From: Cyclospora cayetanensis
Lineage: Eukaryota > Apicomplexa > Conoidasida > Eucoccidiorida > Eimeriidae
Reading direction: 5' to 3'
Assembly (NCBI RefSeq): GCF_002999335.1
Contig: NW_020312233.1
Span: forward strand, 1-35,053
Length of the DNA: 35,053 nucleotides
A model generated the notes under the pieces. That model was given only the letters and a program-made list of their open reading frames with translations, was not told where the DNA came from and searched no databases. Both the position numbers and the translations under genes were made by a program. Within the stretch, counting starts at the first letter, position 1. Each line of letters opens with the position of its first letter. Positions 10,149-34,928 of the stretch are shown here, one piece after another.

Positions 10149-11435
10149 TCAAGTCAGACGAAGCTGGTAATCTCCATTTTGAGTAATGTATCTGACCCAC
10201 GGAAGGGCTTGGTAGCCACTCTTCTCAATTATTTTGAGGTAACGAACGGTGATCCCTGACACAGTAAAGTACGGGATCTCAAAGATGACTTGAATCGGCC
10301 TCCGCAGGAAATTTCGTCTAGAATCGTCCTCTACAGATGGCAGCGCAAACGAAGCCGTCATGCTGTATTCTCTCTGCCCTTGGAAATGCCGGATGCTCCA
10401 TACAAGGCAATCCAGGTCCGGAACATACTTCGCACTGCCAATGGTGGTCTTGAAATGTCCAGCACCAGCATCCGCTGGAACCGGAATTCGAATCTCGACA
10501 CCCCCCGCCACTGAACGAGGCTTGAATTGGCTCCTTGCCCGGACGAGATACTCCAGACGGCTACCAGAGCTGCCCGTGTCCACCTGGCAGTCCACCCAAA
10601 TAAGTGGCTTGACTTGAGTATGGAGTCGGTACGACATGAGCTCGCACTCTCCATCAGGTGGGATGAAGGAAATGGTTCTATCGTTCTCGAATCGCGCAAG
10701 ACGCACGCATTGGTGAAACTTCACATCCTCCATCTCTATGGATCTACCTCGGCCCGTCGACTTCCCACTGTTTTCCAATACTAGCTTGTCATTCAATCCA
10801 AGTTTCAGCTCTGGCATGCCTGAAAGAAATGATTTCATCTTGAGTGAGCCGAAGATTTCCGACCTCAAAACATTTCCGTTTGCCGCCACCAGCAAATCGA
10901 GCTTTTCTACAACGTCCAAAAAGATCTCATTCTTCTTATGCACAATACCCTCGGATCGCCATGATACCGCATTGGTCATTGCGGTAGGCGGCCGAACCGC
11001 AGCAGTGGAAAGCTGGTGAGCCTGGTTTTTTATGAACTCGCTCAAGACCTTAACCTCCGTAGTCTGGGGGTATCCATTATCCAGCATCTCGTCTAACAGC
11101 TCGTAAGTGATGACGAAGTTGTCACGAAGACTTTCCTCTGCAAGTTCGTGAAAGTAACTCGTTAGCACTGCACCCAGTTTGTGCAGGAAGGCCAGAAGCA
11201 TTATTGCATTGGCATTGCGACGGGTAAGCGCAAGCAAGTAGATATTCCTTAGCTTCACCCAGCAATACGTCACCCCCTCATCTTCGAATACAGGTGTCAC
11301 GGCCGCCTCATCCTGCTCAAGGACGCGGCTGACGAACCGTTCCCCTACAGCCAGAGAGACGTCGCCTCGATAGTCACGGCCAATAATCACTTTTCCGCGC
11401 CCATCCAAAACCAGCACAGCACTGGCTCCCACCAT
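10149..11435 (-). CDS. AP1M1: AP-1 clathrin adaptor complex medium subunit (mu1)
   Basis: Seen: intronless, 428 residues, close to the usual mu1 length. Residues 1-140 form the longin-type domain (VLVLDGRGKVIIGRDYRGDV, then ESLRDNFVITYELLDEMLDN at 101-120 and GYPQTTEVKVL). Residues about 168-427 form the mu homology domain, with AVSWRSEGIVHKKNEIFLDV (156-175), VKFHQCVRLARFENDRTISF (238-257) and SGYQALPWVRYITQNGDYQL (406-425). Positions matching the YxxPhi-signal pocket are kept: F172, D174, W413, R415. The wording matches mu1 rather than mu2, mu3 or mu4. The frame stays open 49 codons upstream, but alignment favours the Met at 11435, which has A at -3. Known: AP-1 sorts cargo between trans-Golgi and endosomes; in Toxoplasma it is needed to deliver rhoptry and microneme proteins. 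An intronless housekeeping gene in an intron-rich window is mildly notable. Confidence 0.97.
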   Translation of the reverse strand: MVGASAVLVLDGRGKVIIGRDYRGDVSLAVGERFVSRVLEQDEAAVTPVFEDEGVTYCWVKLRNIYLLALTRRNANAIMLLAFLHKLGAVLTSYFHELAEESLRDNFVITYELLDEMLDNGYPQTTEVKVLSEFIKNQAHQLSTAAVRPPTAMTNAVSWRSEGIVHKKNEIFLDVVEKLDLLVAANGNVLRSEIFGSLKMKSFLSGMPELKLGLNDKLVLENSGKSTGRGRSIEMEDVKFHQCVRLARFENDRTISFIPPDGECELMSYRLHTQVKPLIWVDCQVDTGSSGSRLEYLVRARSQFKPRSVAGGVEIRIPVPADAGAGHFKTTIGSAKYVPDLDCLVWSIRHFQGQREYSMTASFALPSVEDDSRRNFLRRPIQVIFEIPYFTVSGITVRYLKIIEKSGYQALPWVRYITQNGDYQLRLT

Positions 11436-14400
11436 CGTCACCGGCAAACCGGGAACCAGTACCAACGACAGACAACTGCAGCTCCGATCCGGCCCCCTTG
11501 CCGCAGTCCTGCCACACAGAGACCTCCCAGAACAATTTTCAAGTATTCTTCGACTCAAAATGTGGGCAAAATAAGGTACCAAATGCTGCCTTGTTTGCTG
11601 TTGCCGCTTCGTAGCAACAGTGTGAAGAGCAATTGCCAGCGCTGGGAAGCTGCGCCGATTAGGTGACAGCGGGAGATCCCATGGGCTTTCTTATTCAATA
11701 AAGCCTCTAGTCGCATTTCATACTTTGCTGCGCCCCTTTGCAAATGGCTACAGCTTATGATATTTACCACCGAGCGCCAACCCTTGCGGCGCTGTCGCCG
11801 ACTTCGTGGCTGCAGTGCCTCGCATGCAGTGGCCCCTGTCTTCGGGATGTTTCCTTGTCTGTGCTCTTTTCATCATTTTCTGTGATTCTTTCCGAGTATT
11901 CTAACAGCCGACTGACAGAGGCTTACAGCTGTTTGCAACTTCACAACATCCTAAATGGTCCAAGGCATATAGCAACGTGGCCTGTGAGATTGATAGAGAG
12001 TAGTGCTGTCGCCCATCGATAGTGCTTCGAAAGTGTCTACAGTTAATAATTTACAAGCATCTCATATTTTCCCCGAAATGGGACACAATAAGTGAATATT
12101 TGGCCAGAAACACGTCTTGCCTTGGATGCGTACACATATGGTGACGCAGCCGCCGCTTTAGCATTGTGTTGCCTCTAGACCGATATACTCTGATTTGCTC
12201 TTTTTCGATTGATTGCGAGGTTTGCGCAATGTCGCATTGCACCCTCTTGAAGATTTGTGCGTGTATCCTACGTATCTGGAGGCAACGAAGTAGTCCAAGA
12301 ATAAGCCTAGCTATGTTCCTTCTGTCCCTCTTCCGCTGATACTTAATCCCCTTTGGTCTTGGGAAAAGTGAGATAACGTATTTGTTCGAGCTGCTTATGC
12401 AGACCTTCAGAGGTTCTGACAAAATTTATAATGCTCTCTATAGGGTCCACGTAGGGAGGTACTTACATCCAGACTCAACAAAACATTTATAGAAAGTTAT
12501 TGAGTGTTTCTCAAAAGATGGTCCCATCTTCCCCTGCCCCCGCCTATCAGTGTTTCTGACATGACGTGAAATGGGTAAGTCAGGTGCGCGTAGCTGCACT
12601 CTCTCGCCACTCTGAGCAGTCACAGCTAGTGGCACTTAGCATCTAGCGCACAAGCACACAACATTGCGTCTTCGTATATCGAGCTTACCGCACTCTGAAA
12701 CAAATTAGATGTACAAAGAGACAATCCAATAAGTCAATTCTTCCTAACTTGTAAATAAGTTTGACTAGCGGGTAGAAAACGTCGAAGTGTTTCATGTCCC
12801 TCTACAGAAAACCTACGCCTTGTGCAAGAATCTTGCTATCAGGGGCCCTGCAACCATTTCATTAGCGCTAAGAAAAGCTTCTCGTCCACACCGGTGAATA
12901 CGTCACGAGGTTTTTTTCGACCAGAATAGTGGCATTTTCCCCTCTAAACTGCCAGCCTGTACTCCCAGCTTCTTATGACAAAAGAATTCTATGAACCTTC
13001 CTCTAGTTTCGAACTCCTGCTTCTCGGTGCTTATGAGTCTGTTAAGTCGTTCACCATTTTTAACACTGCAATAAGCAGATAAATGAGTACACTGCCTTTT
13101 TTCCAACAAGAAAGCATACCTCTGGGCACTTCCTTGTTGAGTTTAATGCTTCGTCTCCCCATCATTTGTGTTGCTAATGCTGATGCTCAAGTTTAGCATT
13201 CAGTATTTCAAATCCACGGCTCTTTGTTGCCATTGAAACTTTGTACTCTGATACTTGAAGATGTCTTCTGCGATTTTTCCTCATGCATTCTCGATGTAGC
13301 TTCTCTTCTACGTGCTTGGGGTGCTCAACACAGCTTGCCATAAAACTGAAATATGGTCATACAAAAACGGGTGAAATATATATTACATCTCATTGCAGAC
13401 GTCGGCATTTCAATAAGCATTTGTTCTTTTGGGAACTCCTGTACCTGGGATGTTCCTAGTACTGTGGTCCCATCGCGTCTATACATTTAGGTCGTAACTC
13501 CTTGCAACTTCACTTCGCGGATAATTTTATCACTTATCCCCAGCTGGCGTTCAATAGCACTAGCCGTGGTCACCATTTTCTGTAACTCCTGTATGCATTC
13601 ATGCAGTGCGAGTTGAAAGCCGCCTCGAAACGCATAATTGACTCATTTACCAACAGAACTACCCAAAAGTCTGTCTCCCCTAACACTACTATCTTACCGG
13701 GGTTTTGTTTTCAGGGCTTTTCCTGGAGGTAGCAAAGCGAACGGCACTGATTCCAGCACGGGTAAGCTGTGTACAGCTAGCTCTTCTTGGTGGCCGCTTA
13801 CTTGCCCTTGTTTTTAAGTCACTGTGCTCGATCCTCCCATGGAATCGTCTTTTTTCCATAAAATTAGGTTATCTATTAGAGGATGGCCCTTGCATGGTTG
13901 AGGCCAGCCAGGTCGACTGTTTGCCGTATGCTTTGTCGCTCATTATTCAAATGTGTTGACGTACCAGATTTTAGCTGGCCCTTCTACTAAGTAGTTGGGC
14001 TCAGCTTAACGATAATTTTGTGCCAAATGTACCGTAGATGAAACCTAGGAAGCGAGGGAATGCTATACTGAAGTGTTCGGTGTAAGCGAAAATTTTGCTA
14101 GGCCTTATAAAAAGCCATGGTGGCGATTGGAAACATACGCCAGAGCAACTTTTTGCCCGTGGCATTGCATACTAGACATAGTACTACCATAATTAAAAAA
14201 CTAGGAAGATGCCGTTTTTAGTGGGGAAACAATTCGCTGTACGCAACCCCGCCGCCTTGAACGCGAGTGACTATTTTCGCATACTACACTGGTGATCACA
14301 TCTTCTAATACATGGACGTGCTGTTACTATCCAGCTTTCTGCATGAATCCATTGTGGGTCTAGGTGAACTAAGTTCCAATCGGAGATAAACGATGAGCCT

Positions 14401-17400
14401 CTTTTAGACATTTGCTATGTCCCACCGTCATGTAGGATTCCATACCACCCGCATAAATACCTCCACACTAAGATTTCGAGATGGTTCTCGTAGGAAGAAA
14501 TACTCACACTGACACTCATGGCTACAAAATTTTACAAATTGGGTGTAAGTACCACAGCCTACAGGATATGTCGTTGGACATGGCTTTTACTTTTAAAGCA
14601 TATTCAGGATCCTCTGCCAACCTAATAGCACATTTGCTGTTATTATGGTTAAAAGATAACACAGAATACTGCAAAATGTTCCCACTAGAGCTTGGCCTTC
14701 ACGGCTACGGCGATTGCCTATCCACAATCTGTTTCAAACCTTCCAAATGCTCCTCAGGCTAGTGCTGCTCATCAAAGAAAGAGCCATTCTGAGGACAATA
14801 ACAAAGTGTGTGGCGGTGTAAGTCATCCTTCTTCTAAACCTAGTGGAAAGGACCGAAGTTGGCTGGACGTGTTGCAGCTCGTCGCGGCTGCTCTGCCAAC
14901 ATCACTGCCCACGCCATCTAGGAAACGCATACTTAAAGCCGAAAATCCAAACGTCATACTAACATACTACAAAAACATCAGAGTGTGATAATTAACACAA
15001 TTTGCGTCTCCTTCTATGCGTGAAGCGATCGCGTGCTTACGCATGGTCTCTCACGATGTGGTCCGCTGGGGAACGGCCCCAAAAGAGACTGAAATTGCTA
15101 CATGGCAAAGTGGATACACAACAGCACTATTAACTCTGAATATTTAAAGCCTACACTGGAATACTTGCCATAATTCGGTGCGTTCTTACCTACAGTGGCA
15201 TCTGGGGACAACTGCACATAGGGGTATGAGAAGGGGATGCTGCATAGTGTGTAATGCGATCATTTTTTCAAGCTCATTGCACATAAAAATTCCTCCGTAG
15301 TCAACGTGCATAGAAGAGCGTAGTTCACACCTGGCGTGATACATTACAAGGAGGAACCCGTGCAGCAAACCGAGGTTAGGGAATCGATGTCTTGGCAGCT
15401 GAGCCGCTAACTTTAACAGGCTTTGTGGATGGAAAATATCATCAAATCAGCCCAGAATTGATCTTGTGGGCAAAATCCTGGCATAGACGTCGTGCAGTCC
15501 ATGAACTTTGGCGTTGGCTCCTGAGTGCGTACGTCATCTACCTTGGTTTCCAACCAATGGATCCGACAAAATGTGGTTTTACAGTGCTGTCGGAGGAGAG
15601 GGAAAAGTTGCTTCCAAGCTCCATTAGGTATTGAGTTCAGCGGAATGCCGTATCTGGATTCTACCCATATTCCGGCTTTCTTCTCTTTTGACATACTCGT
15701 TGCCGTGAAACGGGTGACTTGCCGAGGGTGGTGTCACAGGAAGCGGGGTCTAGCAGCTACCTGTAGGCATTCAGGAGGCTTCTCGAGCTTGTAGAGAAAT
15801 ATTGCATCTCAGGCTTTCAAGGGCTCATTCTGGCCCAAGAAAAGCAAAGGCACAACACGGGGGCTCCTCCTGATTTGTCCAATTTGCTCTGAGGAGTCAA
15901 GTCTAGAACCTGCGGTGCATACGGGCATTCTACAATGTTCCGAAACTGCAGCAGGCTTGAGACGTCCCTTAAGTAGCTGGCATCCAAGCACCTTACAGTG
16001 CAGCAACTGCAGAGTTCCTCGTCCAAGAAAACTGGCAACCTACGAACCCTTCAAAACTCGTGGGACGCGGAAAGCAAATAGCCCAGTGTTATGGTGTGGG
16101 AAAGGTGGATAGCTTATATACAGTCTTAAGGCCGATACAAGGATACACTAAATTGCCAATATGCTTGAGAATCATGACAAATGGGAGGCGCATTGAAGAC
16201 ACTGATCCAACATCAAATAGGCAACAACAATCGACCGAATATCGCCAAGAAGAGCTGCAATTCAAACGCCTTTACCTAACACGAATCGGTGATGGCCACT
16301 GATAAGCTCCGAACCTCAGTTCGTTGCATAAGATCCGGAGATTGGGGTAAAAACCCTAAATTCACCAAAGGATCAACTAACCTCAGCAGAGGAACTAAAT
16401 GAATTTTTGTGTGTGGAATCGCTGCTTACAAAGGATCTACGCTGAAAAGTATATGAGCAGATAGAGATAAGCGGGAAAGGGGTTACGCGCCGCTGCAATG
16501 TTGGCAACGAAGCTAATGGCACCGAGACACATTCCGTTTTACAGGACCTTACAACGGCAAAAAACGATTTAGTAACTTAAGGACGAGCTGTGAACTAAAT
16601 CAAGGACAAGGTACTTATGCCATGACACAGTGGCTACAGGTCCCACGTAATTACCCCCACCTCAAATACTGGGTTTGCTCACCCTGTTCTCCATGAGACC
16701 TCCTCGAATAAGCTTTAGTGCACATATTATGCCAACTTATTACTTGTTCATGCTGTTGCAGCCCCGTAGAAATCTAATGAACTCACTGGAACTACTGTGA
16801 GTGGAAAGAGCAATTATAGGAGTACAGTCAGTGTTTTTCCCTTCCTATGAAAATATACGGGATTTCGTGACGGTCAAACGGGCTGAAGTGCCATACGGAC
16901 TTTTGTCTGCATCACTACTTCTCGAAAGGCAGCCAAAGCGAACCGCGCCAGTAATACATTTCTCCTTATTTGTGTACCTGAGATACTGTGCATTTATGGA
17001 AAGTTGGCTTGGTTTCTCTTTGTACAGTTAGTGCGCTTTGACGAAGTTGTGTATGCGGCTAGAGGGGGGCAATTGTGTGGCTGTTTGTTGGGTAGCCAAG
17101 GCTGAGTGCCGAAGGTGTATGCAGGTCGCGAGGGCACAAAAAGGTGTCAAATTAAGTAGGACTTCTGGAATTTAATGCTTGTAGTATATGCCCTTCATGG
17201 AGCGAAATAATTCTCGCTTACTGGTTATCTGTCTTTGGGAGCAAGACGAATGGCGAAACTTTTCATAAATTCACGAACGGAGAAGCGCCTGAACATGTAT
17301 TTTGACATTCTGATTCCAGCGAATTTGGCCATCCAAACGTTTCCCTTTGATGTAATATCTGGCGCACCTAGAAGGAGGTGTCGTCACTGCCCATTGTCAC

Positions 17401-19349
17401 CCAAAGACCTGAATCCCAAGGCAGAAATACTCCGCTTGCCCTCGGATGACTCGAATCCCACGGAAAAGGTTCAAGCCATCATGGAATCGTGGATCTGTAT
17501 CGACCTGAGGAAATAATCTACACAATAGCGGCATCCTTGCGTGGTGGACAGGATGTAGTAGGAGGAAAGGTACATCGCTTTACTCTAATAGGTGCTGCAT
17601 ACGTAGCAAGCACCCACATGGTGTAAATTCACAGTTCCTGTGCTGCTGAGTGGTGGTACTAGCCTACAGATATTGCCCCCTGGATTGTGCTTTTTCTCGA
17701 GTGTCTGCAAAGGAGGGCCTTTTGTGTGAAGGCTGGCCTCAAGGGATACAACAACACTGTTCTGGTTATAAAGGTTCAGGACCCAGCCTTGGCACTACTG
17801 TTTCTACTTTTCGGCCTATTCAGGCCTTTGCTTTAAAGATCGTGATTAATTGAATAGCCTCTGGAAACCGCAATAGTTTTCCGTTGCTGTTTGAGCACGA
17901 ACGAGCGTTTCTCCACCCACACCCCACACAAGGCTTTTAAATTTGTGCTTGAATGCTCGCTTTTCACTACGTTACTGCCCTCTTCGTTCCCAATCAACTC
18001 TCACCTCTGATTAACATCTTTCGAAATCTGCGGAGTGATGCGGGAGCCTAGATGCGGCAGTACGCTCGCCGGCAGGTTTGTGAAGGTAGATGGGAAAAGA
18101 TACCTATGATAATGTGTGCGAGGCGGTAGAAACAGAAAAGGGACAAGTAAACGGCGGCGACTGGTGAGGGAGCAGGTGTTTGTAGACGGGCGAAATTAGC
18201 CTTCAGGGGCTAGAGATGAAGGGACGAGCTTGCGCTGGTGTACTCTCAAAGAAACGTTGAGAGCAAGGAGTCACAGCACTGCAGAACATGCTTATGCTGG
18301 ATTTAAATAAAAAATTCACCGTTATTATGTCAGATGCAGGGAATATAAAAGCTCTAGAGCTGACCAAGACGAATAATTTGCCATAGGATTTCCCCAGAAA
18401 GCGAAGCGGATGGACTGACAAAACCGGGAAGTCAGGAGGGCAGCTTCATTTTGGAGCGCAATGGATCTACAAGATAAATAAGAAGGCTAATGGCCAACTA
18501 GGCTAGGTTGGTGCGCGAATCCTACAGGAGGCGATTAACAAAATTAGCGATAAGTAATTCTTGAGCCCGTGGTGTACCAGTTTAGTTGAATTTGGGAACG
18601 CCCATAATCAAGAAAAAAAATAAGCCTAGCTGCACATCGATTTGTAGCATTTCCTAGGGTTGGGCCTGTCCCAATCACTACCGTGTAGATTCAACGGGAG
18701 GTAAAAACTCATTCACCAGCTGCACTTCCCCGTAATTGCTAATCAGCGCAATACACAAAAGAAAGACACGATATCATTGCTTCCTTTCAAAGCCATTCCA
18801 AGCCTTTAAGCCTATACTTGACAATTTTTTCTGTATGGCATAGTAACGTGCCACAACCATGTAGCGCGATAAAAAAAATGGGAGTAGCGGAGGGCTGGAT
18901 CGGGGCGGGATCTGGTGTGCTTCGATGTTGTAAGTCCCAAAGAAAACCAAACCAACACACAAACCCTCGTGCATAAGAAATATATACTTGATGAATTGTT
19001 CCATGAGGTTCTTCGTTATATCGCATCATGTGTCACGTTATACGCTTCCGCCTCGAATCAAGCAGATTCACGTCTTCCACTGGCTCCGCGTGCAAGCGGT
19101 GCTCAGAAGAGCCATGATATCGTGTTCCTGGGGGAGTAAACGCTCCGTTCCAGCTTTTTCAAGCTTAAGCAGGCTATGCAGGAGGATGGATATTAATGAC
19201 TGATACATTTCACGGGGTCTTCACGTGCATTCGCCCCATCTACGGGTATGGCTCTCGTATCTTTCGTCCGTGTTTAAAAGTCATATGGGAGCATTCTTCC
19301 CTTTTTAGAAATAGACGCATTGACTTATCTCCTGGACTAAGCGCTTGCC
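11436..19349. other. Long region with no supported gene (about 7.9 kb)
   Basis: This stretch is AT-richer than the SNF2 locus and carries none of the CAG or CT repeats seen at both window edges. No family-level homology was recognised on either strand. Open frames reach 80 to 125 codons, a number and length expected by chance in 8 kb of near-neutral base composition. A few exon-like pieces with good splice borders exist on the plus strand (for example 13715-13761 and 14758-14817). No tRNA, rRNA, transposase or reverse transcriptase text was seen. It may hold unrecognised spliced genes, long UTRs or non-coding RNA. Confidence 0.55.
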
Positions 19350-19895
19350 ATGCTGAACCCCTACGACATGGAGGGCGGACTGATCTATTTGCTCCTGTGC
19401 CTCTTCGTACAAGTAGGGGCTGCTGCCGTCGACAAGCCTTTGTTAATGCTTTATACGGAGGAGGAACGAGAAACGGTACAGCTTAGGGACCCACGGGATC
19501 AGCAAGATGACGGCTTGCCTCCGGATGCTGGTGGTGTAAGCCAACAGCATACTGAGGGGAGATCACATGGGGGTGCAGCTGATCCTTATGGTGTGCATTC
19601 AGAAGTAGAACAAGGTACTGGGTGGGCCGACACCGAATCAGATTCTTATACGCTTGCTGAGCTGCTTCCTACTGATATTCAAGGTCCAGCTAATCGGAAA
19701 GGGAGCAACAAGGCAAGCCGCAGTGCCTACAGGAGCTTTATGAACTTTGTACAAAAGCCCTCACTACCGAACGTTTTAATGGTCGCCACTATCATGTTCA
19801 CTTCGTATCTTCTTCCTGTGATCGTTTGGAGGCTTCTGAATATAACTTTCACCTTCTGGGTAGCGGCAAAAGCATTGCAGTTACGAGAAGAGTAA
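19350..19895 (+). CDS. Orphan small secreted or membrane protein, 181 residues
   Basis: Not recognised as any family. Seen: a single open frame whose ATG follows an in-frame TAA by two codons and sits in a GCCATG context; a second Met at residue 7 is an alternative start. Residues 7-25 (EGGLIYLLLCLFVQVGAAA) look like a signal peptide. Residues about 30-125 are acidic and polar, likely disordered, and begin with TEEERETVQLRDP. Residues about 139-178 are strongly hydrophobic (LMVATIMFTSYLLPVIVW, then FTFWVAAKALQL), long enough for one or two membrane helices, ending in REE. The mature part has no cysteine, so it is not a SAG-type disulfide protein. The layout resembles apicomplexan dense-granule or other small secreted membrane proteins, but that is inference from layout only. 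A chance frame of this length is possible in a 35-kb window; the signal and membrane segments argue against it. Confidence 0.55.
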   Translation: MLNPYDMEGGLIYLLLCLFVQVGAAAVDKPLLMLYTEEERETVQLRDPRDQQDDGLPPDAGGVSQQHTEGRSHGGAADPYGVHSEVEQGTGWADTESDSYTLAELLPTDIQGPANRKGSNKASRSAYRSFMNFVQKPSLPNVLMVATIMFTSYLLPVIVWRLLNITFTFWVAAKALQLREE

Positions 19896-22560
19896 ATTGG
19901 CATGCAGAAGATGGGGCATGACCGCAGACACCGACGTCGTTCTACTATGCAGCATGGATGTCAAGATTGAGCGGTGGTTACACTTGCGTCCTTCGCCTGC
20001 AGTGCTAAGCTGTGCTCTCATAGTGTGGAATTTTGTTACATGTTCCCGACGCAGAAGGACTCTAATCTAGCAGGCCTCTTTTAAAGCTGTGCCTAGTACT
20101 CATCTTTACGCAGGGGGGAGCGCCTCTAGAGATATTGAAGGGCCCAGCGAAGCTTGACTGCCCCTCAGCAAGAGTCGCAGCTCTACGGGGGGAAACACTG
20201 CCATCCTACTGCCTCTCTCCACAAACCCCGGCCCCCGCCAACAACCTATTTTTAATTTGTCGCTTATTTATAAGTTCTGTTACTTTTTTGGGCCCCCTCT
20301 ACACGACGGGGTAGCAGGCATCCCTCATGTGGGGTGGATGCACTTCGGTGGAGATCACAAAATGTGTTAACCAAACTGTATAAAACCCCATTAAAACTTT
20401 TCGAGGACAAACCAACATTTTCAATATTCCCCCAAATCGTTGCAAACATGCTCCGTAAAGATATCTATATATCAACAAAACTTAGCTCTATTTCCTCGTT
20501 TTCACGCTCACTTGGCTGGTTGCTGCACGCGGGTAAGTCGCTCACAGCACCAGAATGAAAAGCCTTCGTTGCTAGATACAATTAATTGCTTTAATGGAGC
20601 AGCCAATTTCGTGCAAAATTAGCACTTCAAGACTCTTTAGTGAGCAAAAATGGTCTCTGCGCTGCACTTGTGCGTGCAAGGCAAGGTGCAGCTAGCGATA
20701 AGATCCTCTTTATTTTCGCAGCTGGCCGTTAGTGCTGATAAAGGTACAGCAGCTTTTTGGAAGTATAATATCGAGATCTCTGCACATGCGAGGCTGCTGG
20801 CCCTTGAGAATATCGAATGGCCGTACAAGGCTCTACTGCACTTCCAACAGGTGCTGGAGCTCTACTTCAGGTAGCTCGTCTGCTAGCCATTTGCCCCTTC
20901 CACAGATTATGGCCCCTATGGACGATTTCTGGAATCACGTTTAATAATGCGTTTCGGTGATGGCCTGAACCTACAGGACGCTGGGGCAGTAAGGGCCTCA
21001 CATGCGGAGTTAATTCGTGCATATGGAGCTTTTAAGCGTAGTGGCTGCTGCAGCGGACCAAACTAAGCTCAAACACCTTTACTGCACTACTTACATCTAA
21101 ATTAAAAGTAGAAAAAGCTCGATACAATATGGCGCAACGCATTGTGCGTGCGAGTTGGAGACTGTGTGCATCTAGCTGTGAATCCTCGGAGTGCTAAGGA
21201 TGTGCAGTTACGCGCGCCGTAGCTGTTCTCTCATCATGAAATAAAAGTATAGGGCAAGGGCAGGGGACGGTAGGAGATCTTTAGGAAGGCACTTGAGAAC
21301 ATTTGACACAGTACGTCAAGCCTGGAGTCTGGCATCTTCCCACAGAGACCTTAGCTGGAGTATTTAGTATATCGAATTCAGCTAGTGCTTTTAACCAGTT
21401 CTTCGAGAAGCAAACCTGGGTGTGTTAGAAACTGCCTGAGTGTAGCTTCATTCAACTACGCCAGCTCACCGTACAACGCCGGTAGATGTGGACCAGAAAA
21501 ATACAGAACCAACGCGGTGCGCCATGAGACCACGGATCACAAAGCCTCAACACTCCCGGGTATGCATTTTGTCACGCTTATACCTCGGGAAATTCCTACT
21601 CTCAACTAAACAAGGGGGCCCCCACTGGTTCACTTTACCTCCATATCCAAGAGGTGGCCAAAGTGGCGCGCCGCCTCGTTGTGTATTTGCCTTCTATTCT
21701 GCAGTTTTCTAGAGGATGCGCACGATGTAGGGAGCATCTATTTGGGTGCATGCCCCTTGCATCAGCTGCCACCGCTGCCCAACAGCAGCTGCCGCCTCTG
21801 CCCACCAGCAGCCGCATGCGGCGCTAAACACAGCGAGAGCAGTCTCGGCGCTAACGGGGCTTTCCGATTATGGCATTTTGGCTTTTAATTCTTAGCCTGC
21901 AACTTCTTGCCTTCCTATTGTTTACTCGAGGTCCACAGAAAGCAAACAAGGGGCCCAAGTCCGCCGAGTATACGGATTGAACTTTCCAGCCTGCAATTCT
22001 GTACAGGACCGCGCTTTTTACTCATATTCTCTGTTTTACACTTCACCATTTCTAGATTGAACTTTCGTCGAAGCCGAGGAGCAGGGGAAGCAATCCCGTA
22101 GAGCTCGCGGCGCCCCTTCGAGCAGACTCAGCGCATCTTGTAGTTCTCCGAACCTCTCATGGGCGGTTCGAGAACACCAGCACTGCACGATTCTGGAACC
22201 TCATAAAGCTGCGCACTTCATCACGAATAAAAGCTGAGAGTCCAGCTTGGCAGTTGCACCATCCCTGCACGTGGCTCCTACGGCGGGGTACCACCGCCTT
22301 GAGTCTTTTCGGCTGCGACAAGGAGGCGTTCATTCCGCCTTCTCAGATACAGACGACCTTGCATGCGTCGCTGATTGCTTTCGTGATAGCGAGAAAGTCT
22401 GCTAGCTCAGCTTCCTCGCCAGCTCATGCAGTGGCTGCGGCTGCAGGGCGCAGCAGCTGCTGCTGCTGCTCTTCCCGCTGCAGCCGTCTAGACTACCCAG
22501 TCGTGCCAACTTGTATGGAAGCAGCACACATATTCAGGCAATAATCCCACGACTGCGCTT
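19896..22560. other. Intergenic region upstream of the SNF2 gene
   Basis: About 2.7 kb with no supported gene. It changes character near 22.3 kb, where CTG/CAG-rich text begins. The frame at 22254-22544 (96 codons, ending in Ala and Cys runs made by CTG repeats) could belong to a 5' exon or UTR of the SNF2 gene, but no splice path is evident. The frame used by SNF2 exon 1 is open from 22492 without an ATG until 22723. Confidence 0.5.
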
Positions 22561-22722
22561 TTGCTGTTGCAGCGCCTGCCGCAGCAAAAGCAGCAGCGAC
22601 CCTACGGACGCGCGGCTCATAGAAATGGCCAGCAGTATTTTTGTGTGAAGCAGCTACAGCAGCAGCAGCTGCAGCAGCAGCAGCAGATCTTCCAGAAGAA
22701 CAACAACCAACTATTGGAGCAA

Positions 22723-34590
<11,868 letters not shown>

Positions 34591-34639
34591 CCGTGATCTT
34601 GGAGGCGCATCCGCTTTTCTGTGTCTTCAAGCGGGTGTT

Positions 34640-34701
34640 TGTCCGTCTGTCTCTGTCTGCCTGTCTGCCTCTGTGTCTGTCAGTCTCTCTCTGTCTGTCA
34701 G

Positions 34702-34733
<32 letters not shown>

Positions 34734-34863
34734 TCTGTCTCTCTCTCTGTCTGCCTCTCTGTCTTTCTGTCTGTCTGTCTCTCTCTGTCTTTCTTTCTCT
34801 CTCTCTCTGTCTCTCTCTCTGTCTGCCTCTCTGTCTTTCTGTCTGTCTGTCTCTCTCTGTCTT

Positions 34864-34924
<61 letters not shown>
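34640..34924. repeat. CT/CTGT microsatellite with an internal 72-bp duplication
   Basis: About 285 bp of CT, CTGT and CTTT repeats. The word GTCTGCCTCTCTGTCTTTCT occurs at 34749 and again at 34821, showing a 72-bp tandem copy; the downstream part decays into a pure CT run to about 34924. It may be intergenic or lie in a last intron of the SNF2 gene if that gene continues past 34590. The last 130 bp of the window hold no recognisable feature. Confidence 0.9.

Positions 34925-34928
<4 letters not shown>

Noticed and set aside
11436..11582. 49-codon N-terminal extension of the AP-1 mu frame
   Set aside because: The mu1 family starts at the Met corresponding to 11435 and the extension has no similarity or function I can see; it is more likely 5' UTR.
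15392..17516. Several 65-95 codon frames on both strands in the gene desert (for example 16060-16302, 17235-17516)
   Set aside because: With random stops, roughly a dozen frames over 80 codons are expected in this length of DNA. None shows a domain, signal peptide or convincing start.
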